Assembly: GCF_003008425.1 (NCBI RefSeq)
Contig: NZ_PXOQ01000007.1
Coordinates: 1,016,419-1,080,418 of the forward strand
Source: Aurantibacter aestuarii
GTDB taxonomy: Bacteria; Bacteroidota; Bacteroidia; Flavobacteriales; Flavobacteriaceae
Length of the DNA: 64,000 nt
Direction of reading: 5' to 3'
Part shown: piece after piece, positions 9,431 to 17,442 of the stretch
Position numbering within the stretch: the first letter of the stretch is position 1
Layout: each line of letters opens with the position of its first letter
The notes under the pieces: generated by a model
The model's database searches: none
The model's input: the letters and a program-made list of their open reading frames with translations, nothing else
Told to the model about the DNA's origin: nothing
Position numbers and translations under genes: made by a program

Positions 9431-10387
9431 ATGAAAGTTACAGACCATATAAAAAACGCTAAAGGAAAAACATTGTTTTCTTTTGAAATTATTCCGCCTA
9501 AAAAAGGAAATAGTATACAAGAGTTATATAGCAACATAGACCCGTTAATGGAATTTAATCCGCCATTTATTGATGTTACAACCTCTCGGGAAGAATATAT
9601 TTATATCGATAGAGAAGATGGGTTGTTAGACCGGAAAATTACCAGAATGCGTCCTGGTAGTGTTGGGATTTGTGCGGCTATTAAGCATAAATACGATGTA
9701 GATACAGTACCCCACGTACTTTGTGGCGGCTTTACCAAAGAAGAAACCGAATATTTGTTAGTCGATTGTCATTATCTGGGTATTGATAACGTTATGGCGT
9801 TACGAGGTGATGCGATGAGCCATCAGAAATATTTTGAAGCTTGCGATGGTGGACACCACTATGCTAAGGGTTTAGTAGAGCAAATTCAGAATTTAAATAA
9901 AGGGAAATATTTACATGATGTAGTGGAAGCTTCTAGTCCTGCTAATTTTTGTATTGGAGTAGCAGGTTATCCTGAAAAACACATGGAAGCACCATCTTTA
10001 CAAACAGACTTAAAACGCTTAAAAGAAAAGGTAGATGCTGGTGCAGATTATGTGGTGACTCAAATGTTTTTTGATAATAAAAAGTATTTCGAATTTGTAA
10101 AAAAGGCGAAAGATTTTGGTATTGATGTGCCTATTATTCCGGGCATAAAACCTTTAGCTACCAAACGTCATCTTCAACTATTACCACAAGTGTTTAAAAT
10201 AGATTTACCAGAGGATTTAATTACTTCTGTAGAAAATTGTAAAGATAATAAAGCGGTACGCCAAGTTGGAGTAGAGTGGGCCATACAACAATCTAAAGAA
10301 TTACAACAAGCAGGTGTGCCAGTATTACATTATTATTCTATGGGAAAAAGCGATAATGTAAAAGCTATAGCGTCAAAATTATTTTAA
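9431..10387 (+). CDS. metF: Methylenetetrahydrofolate reductase
   Basis: 318 aa flavoprotein barrel that reduces 5,10-methylene-THF to 5-methyl-THF, the methyl donor of the MetH proteins encoded just upstream. Seen: FSFEIIPPKKG at the N-terminus (catalytic Glu region), FIDVTTSREEY, NVMALRGD and ADYVVTQMFFD, all typical of MetF, and the usual length of about 300-320. It is separated from metH by a hairpin element, so it may be transcribed partly on its own. The Rrf2 gene follows after 31 bp. Confidence 0.95.
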   Translation: MKVTDHIKNAKGKTLFSFEIIPPKKGNSIQELYSNIDPLMEFNPPFIDVTTSREEYIYIDREDGLLDRKITRMRPGSVGICAAIKHKYDVDTVPHVLCGGFTKEETEYLLVDCHYLGIDNVMALRGDAMSHQKYFEACDGGHHYAKGLVEQIQNLNKGKYLHDVVEASSPANFCIGVAGYPEKHMEAPSLQTDLKRLKEKVDAGADYVVTQMFFDNKKYFEFVKKAKDFGIDVPIIPGIKPLATKRHLQLLPQVFKIDLPEDLITSVENCKDNKAVRQVGVEWAIQQSKELQQAGVPVLHYYSMGKSDNVKAIASKLF

Positions 10388-10418
10388 TTGTTTACTTTTA
10401 GAATCCCAAATTATTATT

Positions 10419-10823
10419 ATGCTTTCTAAAAAAACAAAATACGGCATTAAGGCATTGGTGTATATTGCAAAGCAAGAAGCCAAAATTATTTCTATAAGAG
10501 ACATTGCAGAGCAGGAACATATTTCTCAAAAGTTTTTGGAGAGTATCCTATTGTCATTAAAAAAAACCGGTATTGTAGGTTCTAAAAAAGGGAAAACTGG
10601 AGGTTATTATTTGCTAAAGGACCCTTCAGAAATTAGTATGACTGCTGTTATGCGTACTTTGGAAGGACCCATTGCCATGCTACCTTGTGTAAGTTTAAAT
10701 TTCTATGAAAAATGCGAAGACTGCCCGAGTGAAGAAACCTGTTCTATACATACTGTTATGGAAGAATTAAGAGATGCCAGCCTTTCTATTTTAAATTCAA
10801 AATCGTTAAAAGACTTAATTTAA
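10419..10823 (+). CDS. Rrf2-family transcriptional regulator
   Basis: 134 aa. The N-terminal winged helix begins MLSKKTKYGIKALVYIA and includes the recognition region ISIRDIAEQEHISQKFLESI. The C-terminal half has cysteines in CVSLNFYEKCEDCPSEETC, spaced as in Rrf2 members that bind an iron-sulfur cluster (IscR, NsrR), while CymR-like members lack them. It lies directly before the sulfate assimilation genes, so a role as cysteine, sulfide or Fe-S sensor controlling them is likely (inferred). A perfect inverted repeat at 10865-10889, at the start of the next transcription unit, is a candidate operator. Confidence 0.88.
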   Translation: MLSKKTKYGIKALVYIAKQEAKIISIRDIAEQEHISQKFLESILLSLKKTGIVGSKKGKTGGYYLLKDPSEISMTAVMRTLEGPIAMLPCVSLNFYEKCEDCPSEETCSIHTVMEELRDASLSILNSKSLKDLI

Positions 10824-10832
10824 GTTATTTTC

Positions 10833-10863
10833 TTGTAGAATTAAATCTGCTGTCTTATGTTTG
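10833..10863 (+). promoter_or_regulatory. Bacteroidota-type promoter for the cys operon
   Basis: TTG at 10833-10835, a 20-bp spacer, and TATGTTTG at 10856-10863, a full match to the TTG/TAnnTTTG pattern of Bacteroidota sigma-A promoters. Transcription should start a few bases beyond 10863, inside the inverted repeat that follows. Confidence 0.75.
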
Positions 10864-10864
10864 C

Positions 10865-10889
10865 AATTCCTATTAAGTCGATAGGAATT
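10865..10889. promoter_or_regulatory. Candidate Rrf2 operator
   Basis: Perfect 9-bp inverted repeat AATTCCTAT / ATAGGAATT around a 7-bp spacer (TAAGTCG). It lies immediately after the -7 box, across the expected transcription start of the DUF2061-cysH-cysD genes, and 42 bp after the Rrf2 gene. Size and symmetry fit Rrf2-family operators; the link to this regulator is inference. Confidence 0.6.
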
Positions 10890-10898
10890 ATAATAATT

Positions 10899-11177
10899 AT
10901 GATTTTAGATATTTTATATAAGGAAACTCATTCTAAAGTTCAAAGCGAACCAACTGTAAATCCTCATAAAAGTACGAGTAGTGAAAGGGTTAAACGTAGT
11001 TTAGTTAAAACCATTAGCTGGCGTATCATAGGAACAGTGGATACTGTGATTATCTCCTATCTAATTACAGGAGGCATCGATAAAGCTTTGGCTATTGGAG
11101 GTGTAGAACTTGTATCTAAAATGATATTATACTTTTTTCATGAACGCACTTGGAATAGTATTAAATGGGGAAAATAA
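10899..11177 (+). CDS. DUF2061 membrane protein
   Basis: 92 aa. The C-terminal two thirds (RSLVKTISWRIIGTVDTVII ... FHERTWNSIKWG) is the DUF2061 domain, with two likely membrane helices. An ATG at 10857 is in frame but falls within the -7 promoter box, so the ATG at 10899 is the better start. Its stop overlaps the cysH start (TAATG). Function unknown; DUF2061 genes often accompany sulfate assimilation genes in this phylum (recalled, not checked), which suggests an envelope role in sulfate or sulfite handling. Confidence 0.8.
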   Translation: MILDILYKETHSKVQSEPTVNPHKSTSSERVKRSLVKTISWRIIGTVDTVIISYLITGGIDKALAIGGVELVSKMILYFFHERTWNSIKWGK

Positions 11178-11794
11178 TGAAGATGGATTTAACAGAAATA
11201 AATAAACAATTATCAGGTAAATCACCAGAGGAAATTGTTAGTTGGGCATTAAGTTTTGCTAAAAAGCCTATTATCACTACCAATTTTAGACCTTTTGAGG
11301 CTGCAATTTTGCATTTAGTTTCTAAAAAGAAGAATGATATTAATGTGGTTTGGTGCGATACAGGTTATAATACACCTCAAACCTATAAACATGCAGAAGA
11401 AATCATTAGTCGATTACAGCTAAATATAGACTTATACGTCCCTAAGCAAACTGTGGCTCATCGAAATAGTGTATTAGGGTTACCTGATGTTAATGATTCA
11501 AAACATGAGATTTTTACAGAGCAGGTAAAGTTAGAGCCGTTTACGCGTGCCATGAATTTCCATGAACCAGATGTTTGGTTTACTAACCTTCGTAAAGGTC
11601 AGACAGCTTTTAGAGATAGTATAGATGTCGTTTCTCAAGACGCAAAAGGAGTTGTTAAGGTGAGTCCGTTTTATCACTATACCGATGAGGCATTAGAAGC
11701 CTATTTAGAAGAACACAATTTACCCAACGAGTTTAAATATTTTGACCCAACCAAGGTTTTGGGTCATAGAGAATGTGGTTTACACAGCAAATAA
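11177..11794 (+). CDS. cysH: Phosphoadenylyl-sulfate / adenylyl-sulfate reductase
   Basis: 205 aa PP-loop-fold reductase. Seen: FRPFEAAILHL, VVWCDTGYNTPQTYKHAEEI, and the C-terminal catalytic cysteine in HRECGLHSK. It has no Cys-Cys / Cys-x2-Cys set, so it should lack the [4Fe-4S] cluster of typical bacterial APS reductases and resemble the PAPS type of E. coli. It reduces activated sulfate to sulfite with thioredoxin. The ATG at 11177 overlaps the DUF2061 stop (TAATG), implying coupling; an in-frame ATG at 11165 is less likely. No APS kinase gene is in the window, so the true substrate remains open. Confidence 0.85.
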   Translation: MKMDLTEINKQLSGKSPEEIVSWALSFAKKPIITTNFRPFEAAILHLVSKKKNDINVVWCDTGYNTPQTYKHAEEIISRLQLNIDLYVPKQTVAHRNSVLGLPDVNDSKHEIFTEQVKLEPFTRAMNFHEPDVWFTNLRKGQTAFRDSIDVVSQDAKGVVKVSPFYHYTDEALEAYLEEHNLPNEFKYFDPTKVLGHRECGLHSK

Positions 11795-11803
11795 AAAATA
11801 AAT

Positions 11804-12694
11804 ATGTCAATTAATCCCTTAGAAAGCGAAGCTATATACATTTTTAGAGAAGTAGCAGCGCAATTTGAAAAACCAGTCTTACTATTTTCTGGAGGAAAAG
11901 ACTCTATCACCTTAGTTAGATTAGCTCAAAAAGCATTTTATCCAGCTAAAATTCCGTTTCCTTTAATGCATATTGATACAGGACATAATTTTCCGGAAAC
12001 GATTGAATTTAGAGATCGGTTGGTTAAAGAATTAGGATTAGAGCTAATAGTACGACACGTTCAAGATGACATAGATAAAGGTAAAGTGAAAGAAGAGCAA
12101 GGTCGTTACGCCAGCCGAAACAGTTTACAAACCACTACGCTTTTAGACGCTATTGAAGAATTTAAATTTGATGCCTGTATTGGTGGTGCACGTCGTGACG
12201 AAGAAAAAGCAAGAGCGAAGGAACGTGTGTTTTCAGTTCGTGACGATTTTGGGCAATGGGATGAAAAAAATCAAAGACCAGAATTGTTTGATATGTTAAA
12301 CGGACAGATAGAATTAGGCCAAAATGTACGCGTATTTCCAATTTCAAATTGGACCGAATTGGATGTTTGGTCTTATATAGAACGTGAACAAATTGAAATT
12401 CCTTCCATTTACTTTGCACACACCAGAGCTACTTTTTTAAGAGATGGATTGATTTGGTCTGCAGATGATGAAGTAGTTTTTAGAGATCAAGATGAAGTTG
12501 TAGAAGATCGTTTGGTGCGTTTTAGAACCGTTGGAGATATGTCTTGTACCGCAGCAGTACTTTCCGATGCCACCACAATAACAAAAGTAGTAGAGGAAAT
12601 TAGAAGCTCTACCATTTCCGAGCGTGGCGCTCGTATAGACGATAAACGTAGCGAAGCCGCAATGGAAAAACGTAAACAACAAGGGTATTTTTAA
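11804..12694 (+). CDS. cysD: Sulfate adenylyltransferase subunit 2
   Basis: 296 aa, the catalytic ATP-sulfurylase subunit. Seen: PP-loop motif SGGKDS at residues 29-34, HIDTGHNFPETIEFRD, and GGARRDEEKARAKERVFS, all characteristic of CysD. With the GTPase CysN it forms APS from sulfate and ATP. Starts 9 bp after cysH. It is separated from cysN by a 102-bp gap filled with heptamer-period repeats. Confidence 0.96.
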   Translation: MSINPLESEAIYIFREVAAQFEKPVLLFSGGKDSITLVRLAQKAFYPAKIPFPLMHIDTGHNFPETIEFRDRLVKELGLELIVRHVQDDIDKGKVKEEQGRYASRNSLQTTTLLDAIEEFKFDACIGGARRDEEKARAKERVFSVRDDFGQWDEKNQRPELFDMLNGQIELGQNVRVFPISNWTELDVWSYIEREQIEIPSIYFAHTRATFLRDGLIWSADDEVVFRDQDEVVEDRLVRFRTVGDMSCTAAVLSDATTITKVVEEIRSSTISERGARIDDKRSEAAMEKRKQQGYF

Positions 12695-12701
12695 AATATG
12701 C

Positions 12702-12786
12702 CTTTAGCTTTTGGCTTATAGCCTTTAGCAAACTCACAATTTAAGATTAACAAAAAGCTAAAAGCCAAACGCTAATAGCTAACAGC
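12702..12786. repeat. Paired heptamer-period array between cysD and cysN
   Basis: Left array 12702-12729: four 7-nt units (CTTTAGC, TTTTGGC, TTATAGC, CTTTAGC). Right array 12752-12786: five units (AAAAAGC, TAAAAGC, CAAACGC, TAATAGC, TAACAGC). The unit end GC is fixed and the rest varies. Parts of the two arrays are complementary in inverted orientation, so the transcript could fold. Similar period-7 structure occurs at 18310-18350 and 36964-37122. Confidence 0.8.
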
Positions 12787-12796
12787 CAAAATAACA

Positions 12797-14044
12797 ATGG
12801 ACGTATTAAAAATAGCAACAGCAGGAAGTGTAGACGATGGTAAAAGTACTTTAATTGGTCGTTTATTATATGATACGAAATCGCTAACTTCAGATAAATT
12901 AGAAGCTATTCAGAATAAAAGTAAACAATTAGGTTACGATTATTTAGATTTTTCTCTGGCGACTGATGGGTTGATAGCAGAGCGTGAACAAGGTATAACT
13001 ATAGATGTAGCACATATTTACTTTTCAACTCAAAATAAAAGTTACATTATTGCAGATACGCCAGGTCATGTAGAGTATACACGTAACATGGTTACTGGTG
13101 CATCAACATCACAAGCGGCTATTATTTTAATAGATGCGCGTAAAGGTGTTATTGAGCAAACCAATAGGCATTTCTTTATTAATAATTTGTTGAGAATAAA
13201 AAATGTTGTAGTAGCCATAAATAAAATGGATTTGGTTAATTATTCTGAAGAAGTTTATGAAGGTATCAAAGCGCAGTTTGAAGTTTTAATGGCTAAAAGA
13301 GATTATAAAGAACAGAACATTACATTTATACCTATAAGTGCTTTAAAAGGAGATAATGTAGTGCATAAATCTGAAAATACTATTTGGTATACAGGAAATA
13401 CAATACTAGAGCATTTCGAATCGTTAGACCAGGCAGCTGTTTTAAATACGGGGACACCACGGTTTCCCGTTCAATATGTTATTAGGCCAAAAACTGAAGA
13501 GTTTCATGACTTTAGAGCTTATGCAGGTAAGGTGTATGGAGGAGAATTAAAAGTGGGCGATGCTGTAGTAGTATTACCATCATTAACTAAATCCAAAATA
13601 AAAGACATTTTGTTTTACGACCAAAAACTCGAAAAGGCAGAGCGTCGCTCGTCTGTAGCAATTACTTTAGAAGACGATGTTAATATTTCTAGAGGCGATA
13701 TGATAGTTTTGGAAAATGACCTGCCGCAAATCGACAAGGATTTTACAGCAACCATTTCTTGGCTAGATCAGGAACCCTTACAGACAGGAAATAAATATGT
13801 TTTACAACATGGTGTTCATAAAGTTTTAGCAAAAGTAGAAGCAGTCGCTCATAAAATTCATCCGGATTATTCAGGTGTTGAGACAGGAATATCTACTTTA
13901 AAGATGAATGATATTGCAGAAGTGTCCTTTAAAGTTAATAAGCCCATTTTTTTTGATGCTTTTAAAAAGCATAGAATTAATGGTTCGTTTATACTTATAG
14001 ACTCAAACTCCAATCATACGGTTGGCGCAGGTTTTATCCAATAA
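12797..14044 (+). CDS. cysN: Sulfate adenylyltransferase subunit 1 (GTPase)
   Basis: 415 aa EF-Tu-like GTPase that drives APS synthesis by CysD. Seen: P-loop GSVDDGKST near residue 10, EREQGITIDVAH (switch I), ADTPGHVEY (switch II), and NKMD for guanine specificity, followed by two beta-barrel domains. The length corresponds to the GTPase part alone: no APS kinase domain is fused, unlike CysNC enzymes. Confidence 0.96.
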   Translation: MDVLKIATAGSVDDGKSTLIGRLLYDTKSLTSDKLEAIQNKSKQLGYDYLDFSLATDGLIAEREQGITIDVAHIYFSTQNKSYIIADTPGHVEYTRNMVTGASTSQAAIILIDARKGVIEQTNRHFFINNLLRIKNVVVAINKMDLVNYSEEVYEGIKAQFEVLMAKRDYKEQNITFIPISALKGDNVVHKSENTIWYTGNTILEHFESLDQAAVLNTGTPRFPVQYVIRPKTEEFHDFRAYAGKVYGGELKVGDAVVVLPSLTKSKIKDILFYDQKLEKAERRSSVAITLEDDVNISRGDMIVLENDLPQIDKDFTATISWLDQEPLQTGNKYVLQHGVHKVLAKVEAVAHKIHPDYSGVETGISTLKMNDIAEVSFKVNKPIFFDAFKKHRINGSFILIDSNSNHTVGAGFIQ

Positions 14045-14099
14045 AAAAGGTGGCATTATTTTAGCAGCTTATAAAACACAGCTTTAAATGGCTTTTTAC

Positions 14100-14107
14100 T
14101 ATTTTTG
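14100..14107 (+). promoter_or_regulatory. -7 box TATTTTTG upstream of the ferredoxin gene
   Basis: A TAnnTTTG match 43 bp before the ferredoxin ATG. No clear TTG element was found 17-23 bp upstream, so the promoter is only half supported. Confidence 0.4.
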
Positions 14108-14150
14108 CAAAAGCTGTAAAAGAAATTTTAACCATTTTTTTACTTAAATA

Positions 14151-14480
14151 ATGCAAGACGTAACTTTATATATAACCGATCGTGACGGAAAAAAACACGC
14201 AGTACAAGCACCAACAGATATGGCTATGAATGTCATGGAAGTGATCCGTTCTTACGAGTTGGCACCAGAAGGTACTATTGGGATTTGTGGCGGTATGGCC
14301 ATGTGTGCATCCTGCCAATGTTATATAGAAAATGACGTGGATTTAAACCCAATGGAGGATGATGAGGACGCGATGTTAGCTGAAGCTTTTAATGTTAAAA
14401 CCAATAGTCGTTTAAGCTGTCAAATTCCTGTAAGTGAGACCATTCATAATTTAGAAATTACATTAGCTCCAGAATATTAA
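14151..14480 (+). CDS. [2Fe-2S] ferredoxin
   Basis: 109 aa adrenodoxin-type ferredoxin. Cluster ligands C46, C52 and C55 in GICGGMAMCASC and C90 in RLSCQIP follow the C-x5-C-x2-C ... C pattern. The acidic stretch DLNPMEDDEDAML is the usual redox-partner surface. Being next to the sulfate reduction genes it may carry electrons to a sulfite reductase or another Fe-S enzyme (inferred; no such enzyme lies in the window). A -7-like box and a terminator suggest it is transcribed alone. Confidence 0.93.
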   Translation: MQDVTLYITDRDGKKHAVQAPTDMAMNVMEVIRSYELAPEGTIGICGGMAMCASCQCYIENDVDLNPMEDDEDAMLAEAFNVKTNSRLSCQIPVSETIHNLEITLAPEY

Positions 14481-14500
14481 GACTAATTTATAAACAAAAT

Positions 14501-14531
14501 AGCCTCTTCATTTTATTTAAGAGGCTTTTTT
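14501..14531. terminator. Bidirectional terminator after the ferredoxin gene
   Basis: AGCCTCTT (14501-14508) and AAGAGGCT (14519-14526) enclose a 10-nt loop and are followed by T's to 14531. It lies between convergent genes; the A-rich left side is weaker as a terminator for the other strand. Confidence 0.85.
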
Positions 14532-14539
14532 GCTAGTGT

Positions 14540-14956
14540 TTAGTCTTCTAAAACAAACTTATTCATAAGGTAAGTTCCTGGCTTTTCTAAATCTTTTACT
14601 TTTCCAACCAATACATTGTCAGACTCCAATGCTTTAAATCTAAAAGTATAATTTTCTAAATCATTTTTTATTGGGTTAATTGAATCTGACATAGAAAATA
14701 CTTTTTTTGGCTTTAAAATAATACTATCATTGTTAAAAATCCAGTTACCATAAGACAGTAATCCACAGCTTTTATAAAGATATGTACTGTCTTTATTTAA
14801 AGAAAGTTTAGAGTTTGTGATATATAAACTTGATTTTGTTTTAAAAGACTTAAATTCTTGTTTACTAGGTTTCACGTTTACATATTGCCCTATATAGTTT
14901 TTGTTGGTTTTGCAGGAGCTTACAACAATAAAAAGTGCCAATAAAAAAAGTTTCAT
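14540..14956 (-). CDS. Small lipoprotein, paralogue 1
   Basis: 138 aa with a lipoprotein signal ending VVSSC (lipid Cys at 15). No known domain recognised. Shared with its right-hand neighbour: TNSKLSLNKDSTYLYKSCGL against TNSTLAINKDSSFILKSCGM, then SYGNW/SYGKW, an FSLSD-like segment (FSMSD here), and ...NKFVL at the end. The bases before both start codons are nearly identical as well, so the pair is a tandem duplication. Probably anchored in the outer membrane; role unknown. Confidence 0.75.
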   Translation of the reverse strand: MKLFLLALFIVVSSCKTNKNYIGQYVNVKPSKQEFKSFKTKSSLYITNSKLSLNKDSTYLYKSCGLLSYGNWIFNNDSIILKPKKVFSMSDSINPIKNDLENYTFRFKALESDNVLVGKVKDLEKPGTYLMNKFVLED

Positions 14957-14983
14957 TAATATAAATCGTTTAAAATTTTCTAT

Positions 14984-15397
14984 TTATTGAAGTACAAATT
15001 TATTTAAAACGTCTGTTTTATTGTCTTCAAATAATTTTCTTTTAGCAATTAACGAGTTTTTAAAAATTTTAAAATTATAGTTAAAATCTTTAACATTATT
15101 TTTTATTGGTTGTATTGTATCACTTAAAGAAAATGCTTTTGTTGTATTTAATGATAAATTATTACTGTTTACACTCCATTTCCCATAACTAATCATACCA
15201 CAGCTTTTTAAAATAAAACTACTATCCTTATTTATAGCAAGTGTTGAATTAGTTACGCTATATTTAGAATTTGTCTCAAAAAAAGCATACTCTTTAATCG
15301 TTGGTTTAGAATTTTTATATAATCCAGTAACAGATTTTTCTGACTTACAAGAAAAAATTAATAAGATTAAAAAAATATATATAAATAAAAGTTTCAT
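14984..15397 (-). CDS. Small lipoprotein, paralogue 2
   Basis: 137 aa, taking the ATG at 15397, which gives a lipoprotein signal MKLLFIYIFLILLIFSC; an ATG 14 codons upstream (15439) would bury the signal. Same domain plan as paralogue 1 (SCGMISYGKW, FSLSDTIQPIKN, LNKFVLQ end). The leader word ATTAATGAAAC with CGATTTA before it is shared with paralogue 1. The gene is AT-rich and the two have clearly diverged in protein. Function unknown. Confidence 0.75.
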   Translation of the reverse strand: MKLLFIYIFLILLIFSCKSEKSVTGLYKNSKPTIKEYAFFETNSKYSVTNSTLAINKDSSFILKSCGMISYGKWSVNSNNLSLNTTKAFSLSDTIQPIKNNVKDFNYNFKIFKNSLIAKRKLFEDNKTDVLNKFVLQ

Positions 15398-15547
15398 TAA
15401 TTTAAATCGTTTAAAATTTGTCCTTTTGTGTTTTATCAACTAAAATACAATTATTAACGCTGCATTATAAAAATAAACTATTTTCTTATTTAACTTAATA
15501 TAGATACTAACTTATTATAAGTATTTTAGCGACTTCAAAATTTCAAT

Positions 15548-16660
15548 ATGAAGTCGTTTTTTTATGTTCTTTTATTATGCGTAAGTTTAAATCTCTCTGC
15601 ACAAGAAGAGGGCAACGCATTTACAAAAACACACACCACACGTTTTGATGCCAATTATTTCTACGGAAGTATTTTGTTGCACAATCCAGATATTACCCAT
15701 TTAATTACAGATCATCCTACAGGATTTATAGCATCTTACAACAAGCAAACCTATGGGTTCGAAGGTTGGGAAAGTCGTTATAACTACCCAGATTATGGGG
15801 CATCTTTTATTTACCAGGATTTAAAAAATGTTTTTTTGGGAGAAAATTATGGACTTTATGCACACTTTAATTTTTATTTTTTAAATCGTAATTTAAAATT
15901 TAGAATTGGTCAAGGTATTGCATACGCTACAAAACCATACGATAAAAAAGAGAATTTCAGAAACAATGCTTATGGTTCAGATTTACTAAGTTCTACATAT
16001 ATAATGCTTAATTACGATAAGCCAAATATATATAAGGGGTTTGGTTTACACGCAGGTTTTTCAATAATACACTACTCTAATGCTAATGTAAAAGCACCAA
16101 ACAATTCCACCAATACATTTGTTTTTAATGCAGGGGTAAATTATAATTTAGATTACGACGAAATTCCAGAATATCAGGCAGATACTATTGGTAAAAAATT
16201 TACTGAAAAAATTAAATATAATATTGCATTTCGTGGTGGTATAAATGAGAGTGATGTAGTTAATTCCGGTCAATATCCATTTTATATTTTATCTGCATAT
16301 GCCGATAAACGCATTAATAGGAAATCAGCAATTCAGGCAGGAACAGATTTGTTTGCTTCTACGTTTTTAAAAGAATTAATAAAGTATTACTCTATTGCTT
16401 TTCCTGAAGATAATGTGACTGGAGATGAGGATTTTAAACGTGTTGGGGTTTTTGTGGGTCATGAATTGTTTATCAATAAAATGTCTTTTATAACACAATT
16501 GGGTTATTATGTCTATTACCCTTATGATTTTGAAGGTCGCGTTTATAACCGTATTGGTTTAAAACGTTATTTTGGAGATAAAGTTTTTGGGGCGATAACC
16601 TTAAAATCGCATGGCGCAAAAGCAGAAGCAGTAGAATTTGGAATAGGTGTAAGATTATAA
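15548..16660 (+). CDS. Acyloxyacyl hydrolase / lipid A deacylase (PagL-like)
   Basis: 370 aa with signal peptide (cleavage about LSAQ), followed by an outer-membrane barrel rich in alternating hydrophobic strands. Seen: IIHYSNANVKAPNNSTN, in which His and Ser fit the HxSN motif of PagL-type lipid A 3-O-deacylases. Known: such enzymes trim acyl chains from lipid A in the outer membrane; flavobacterial members of this length are commonly longer than PagL itself. It ends 4 bp before a lipoprotein gene, probably one operon. The enzymatic call rests on the HxSN region and fold pattern only. Confidence 0.68.
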   Translation: MKSFFYVLLLCVSLNLSAQEEGNAFTKTHTTRFDANYFYGSILLHNPDITHLITDHPTGFIASYNKQTYGFEGWESRYNYPDYGASFIYQDLKNVFLGENYGLYAHFNFYFLNRNLKFRIGQGIAYATKPYDKKENFRNNAYGSDLLSSTYIMLNYDKPNIYKGFGLHAGFSIIHYSNANVKAPNNSTNTFVFNAGVNYNLDYDEIPEYQADTIGKKFTEKIKYNIAFRGGINESDVVNSGQYPFYILSAYADKRINRKSAIQAGTDLFASTFLKELIKYYSIAFPEDNVTGDEDFKRVGVFVGHELFINKMSFITQLGYYVYYPYDFEGRVYNRIGLKRYFGDKVFGAITLKSHGAKAEAVEFGIGVRL

Positions 16661-16664
16661 AAAC

Positions 16665-17414
16665 ATGAAGAATTATATATATATCATACTAGTTATTTTA
16701 TTATGTGCTTGTAATGGCGAAAATGTACCCGATTGTTTTCAGAATTCGGGCGATGTTGTAGTTAAAGAATTTCCAGTGTCAGAATTTACAAAAATCACAG
16801 TTTTTGAGCATGTAGAAATGATTTTAAAAGAAGCAGCAGAGCATAAGGTTACGGTTTCTACAGGTGAATTTTTAATGGATGAGATTGAGGTTATTGTTGA
16901 AAACGGAAGGTTAAAACTTTACGATAATAATGGCTGTAATCTAACCAGAGATTATGGGATTACTAAAATTACCGTAGAAGCACCAAATGTAGAAGAAATT
17001 AGAAGCAGTACAGGACTACCAATTCGTAGTGAAGGTATTCTAAATTATCCTAATTTAAACTTAATTAGCGAAGATTTTACAGAGCCAGAAGCTATTACCA
17101 GAGATGGATTGTTTGATTTAGAAGTAAGCACAATAAACCTTAGCGTAACTGTTAATGCATTATCTAGCATGTTTATTAAAGGAGCTACAGAAAACTTAAA
17201 CGTGAACTTTGTTTCTGGAGATGCTCGTTTTGAATCCCGTTTTTTAATTGCTGAGAACGTAACTATATACCATCGTGGTACAAATGATATGACTGTTAAT
17301 CCACAACAAAGTTTAAACGCTAATTTGGTAAGTACGGGAGATGTTATTGTAGTTAACACACCGCCAGTTATCACTGTGCAAGAACAATATTCTGGGCGAG
17401 TTATTTTCGAATAG
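16665..17414 (+). CDS. Head GIN domain (DUF2807) lipoprotein
   Basis: 249 aa. Lipoprotein signal MKNYIYIILVILLCAC. The body has the DUF2807 pattern: VKEFPVSEFTKITVFEHVEM, repeating beta units with VEAPNVEEIRSSTG and NLNLISED, and C-terminal regular strands (right-handed beta-helix-like). Known members are surface or periplasmic lipoproteins of unknown role, once proposed as adhesins. Starts 4 bp after the PagL-like gene. Confidence 0.8.
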   Translation: MKNYIYIILVILLCACNGENVPDCFQNSGDVVVKEFPVSEFTKITVFEHVEMILKEAAEHKVTVSTGEFLMDEIEVIVENGRLKLYDNNGCNLTRDYGITKITVEAPNVEEIRSSTGLPIRSEGILNYPNLNLISEDFTEPEAITRDGLFDLEVSTINLSVTVNALSSMFIKGATENLNVNFVSGDARFESRFLIAENVTIYHRGTNDMTVNPQQSLNANLVSTGDVIVVNTPPVITVQEQYSGRVIFE

Positions 17415-17442
17415 TAATGTCTGCGCCTGTAGGAATTGTAAC

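Noticed and set aside
10857-10899. DUF2061 gene starting at 10857
   Set aside because: That ATG is part of the -7 box TATGTTTG and lies before the expected transcription start.
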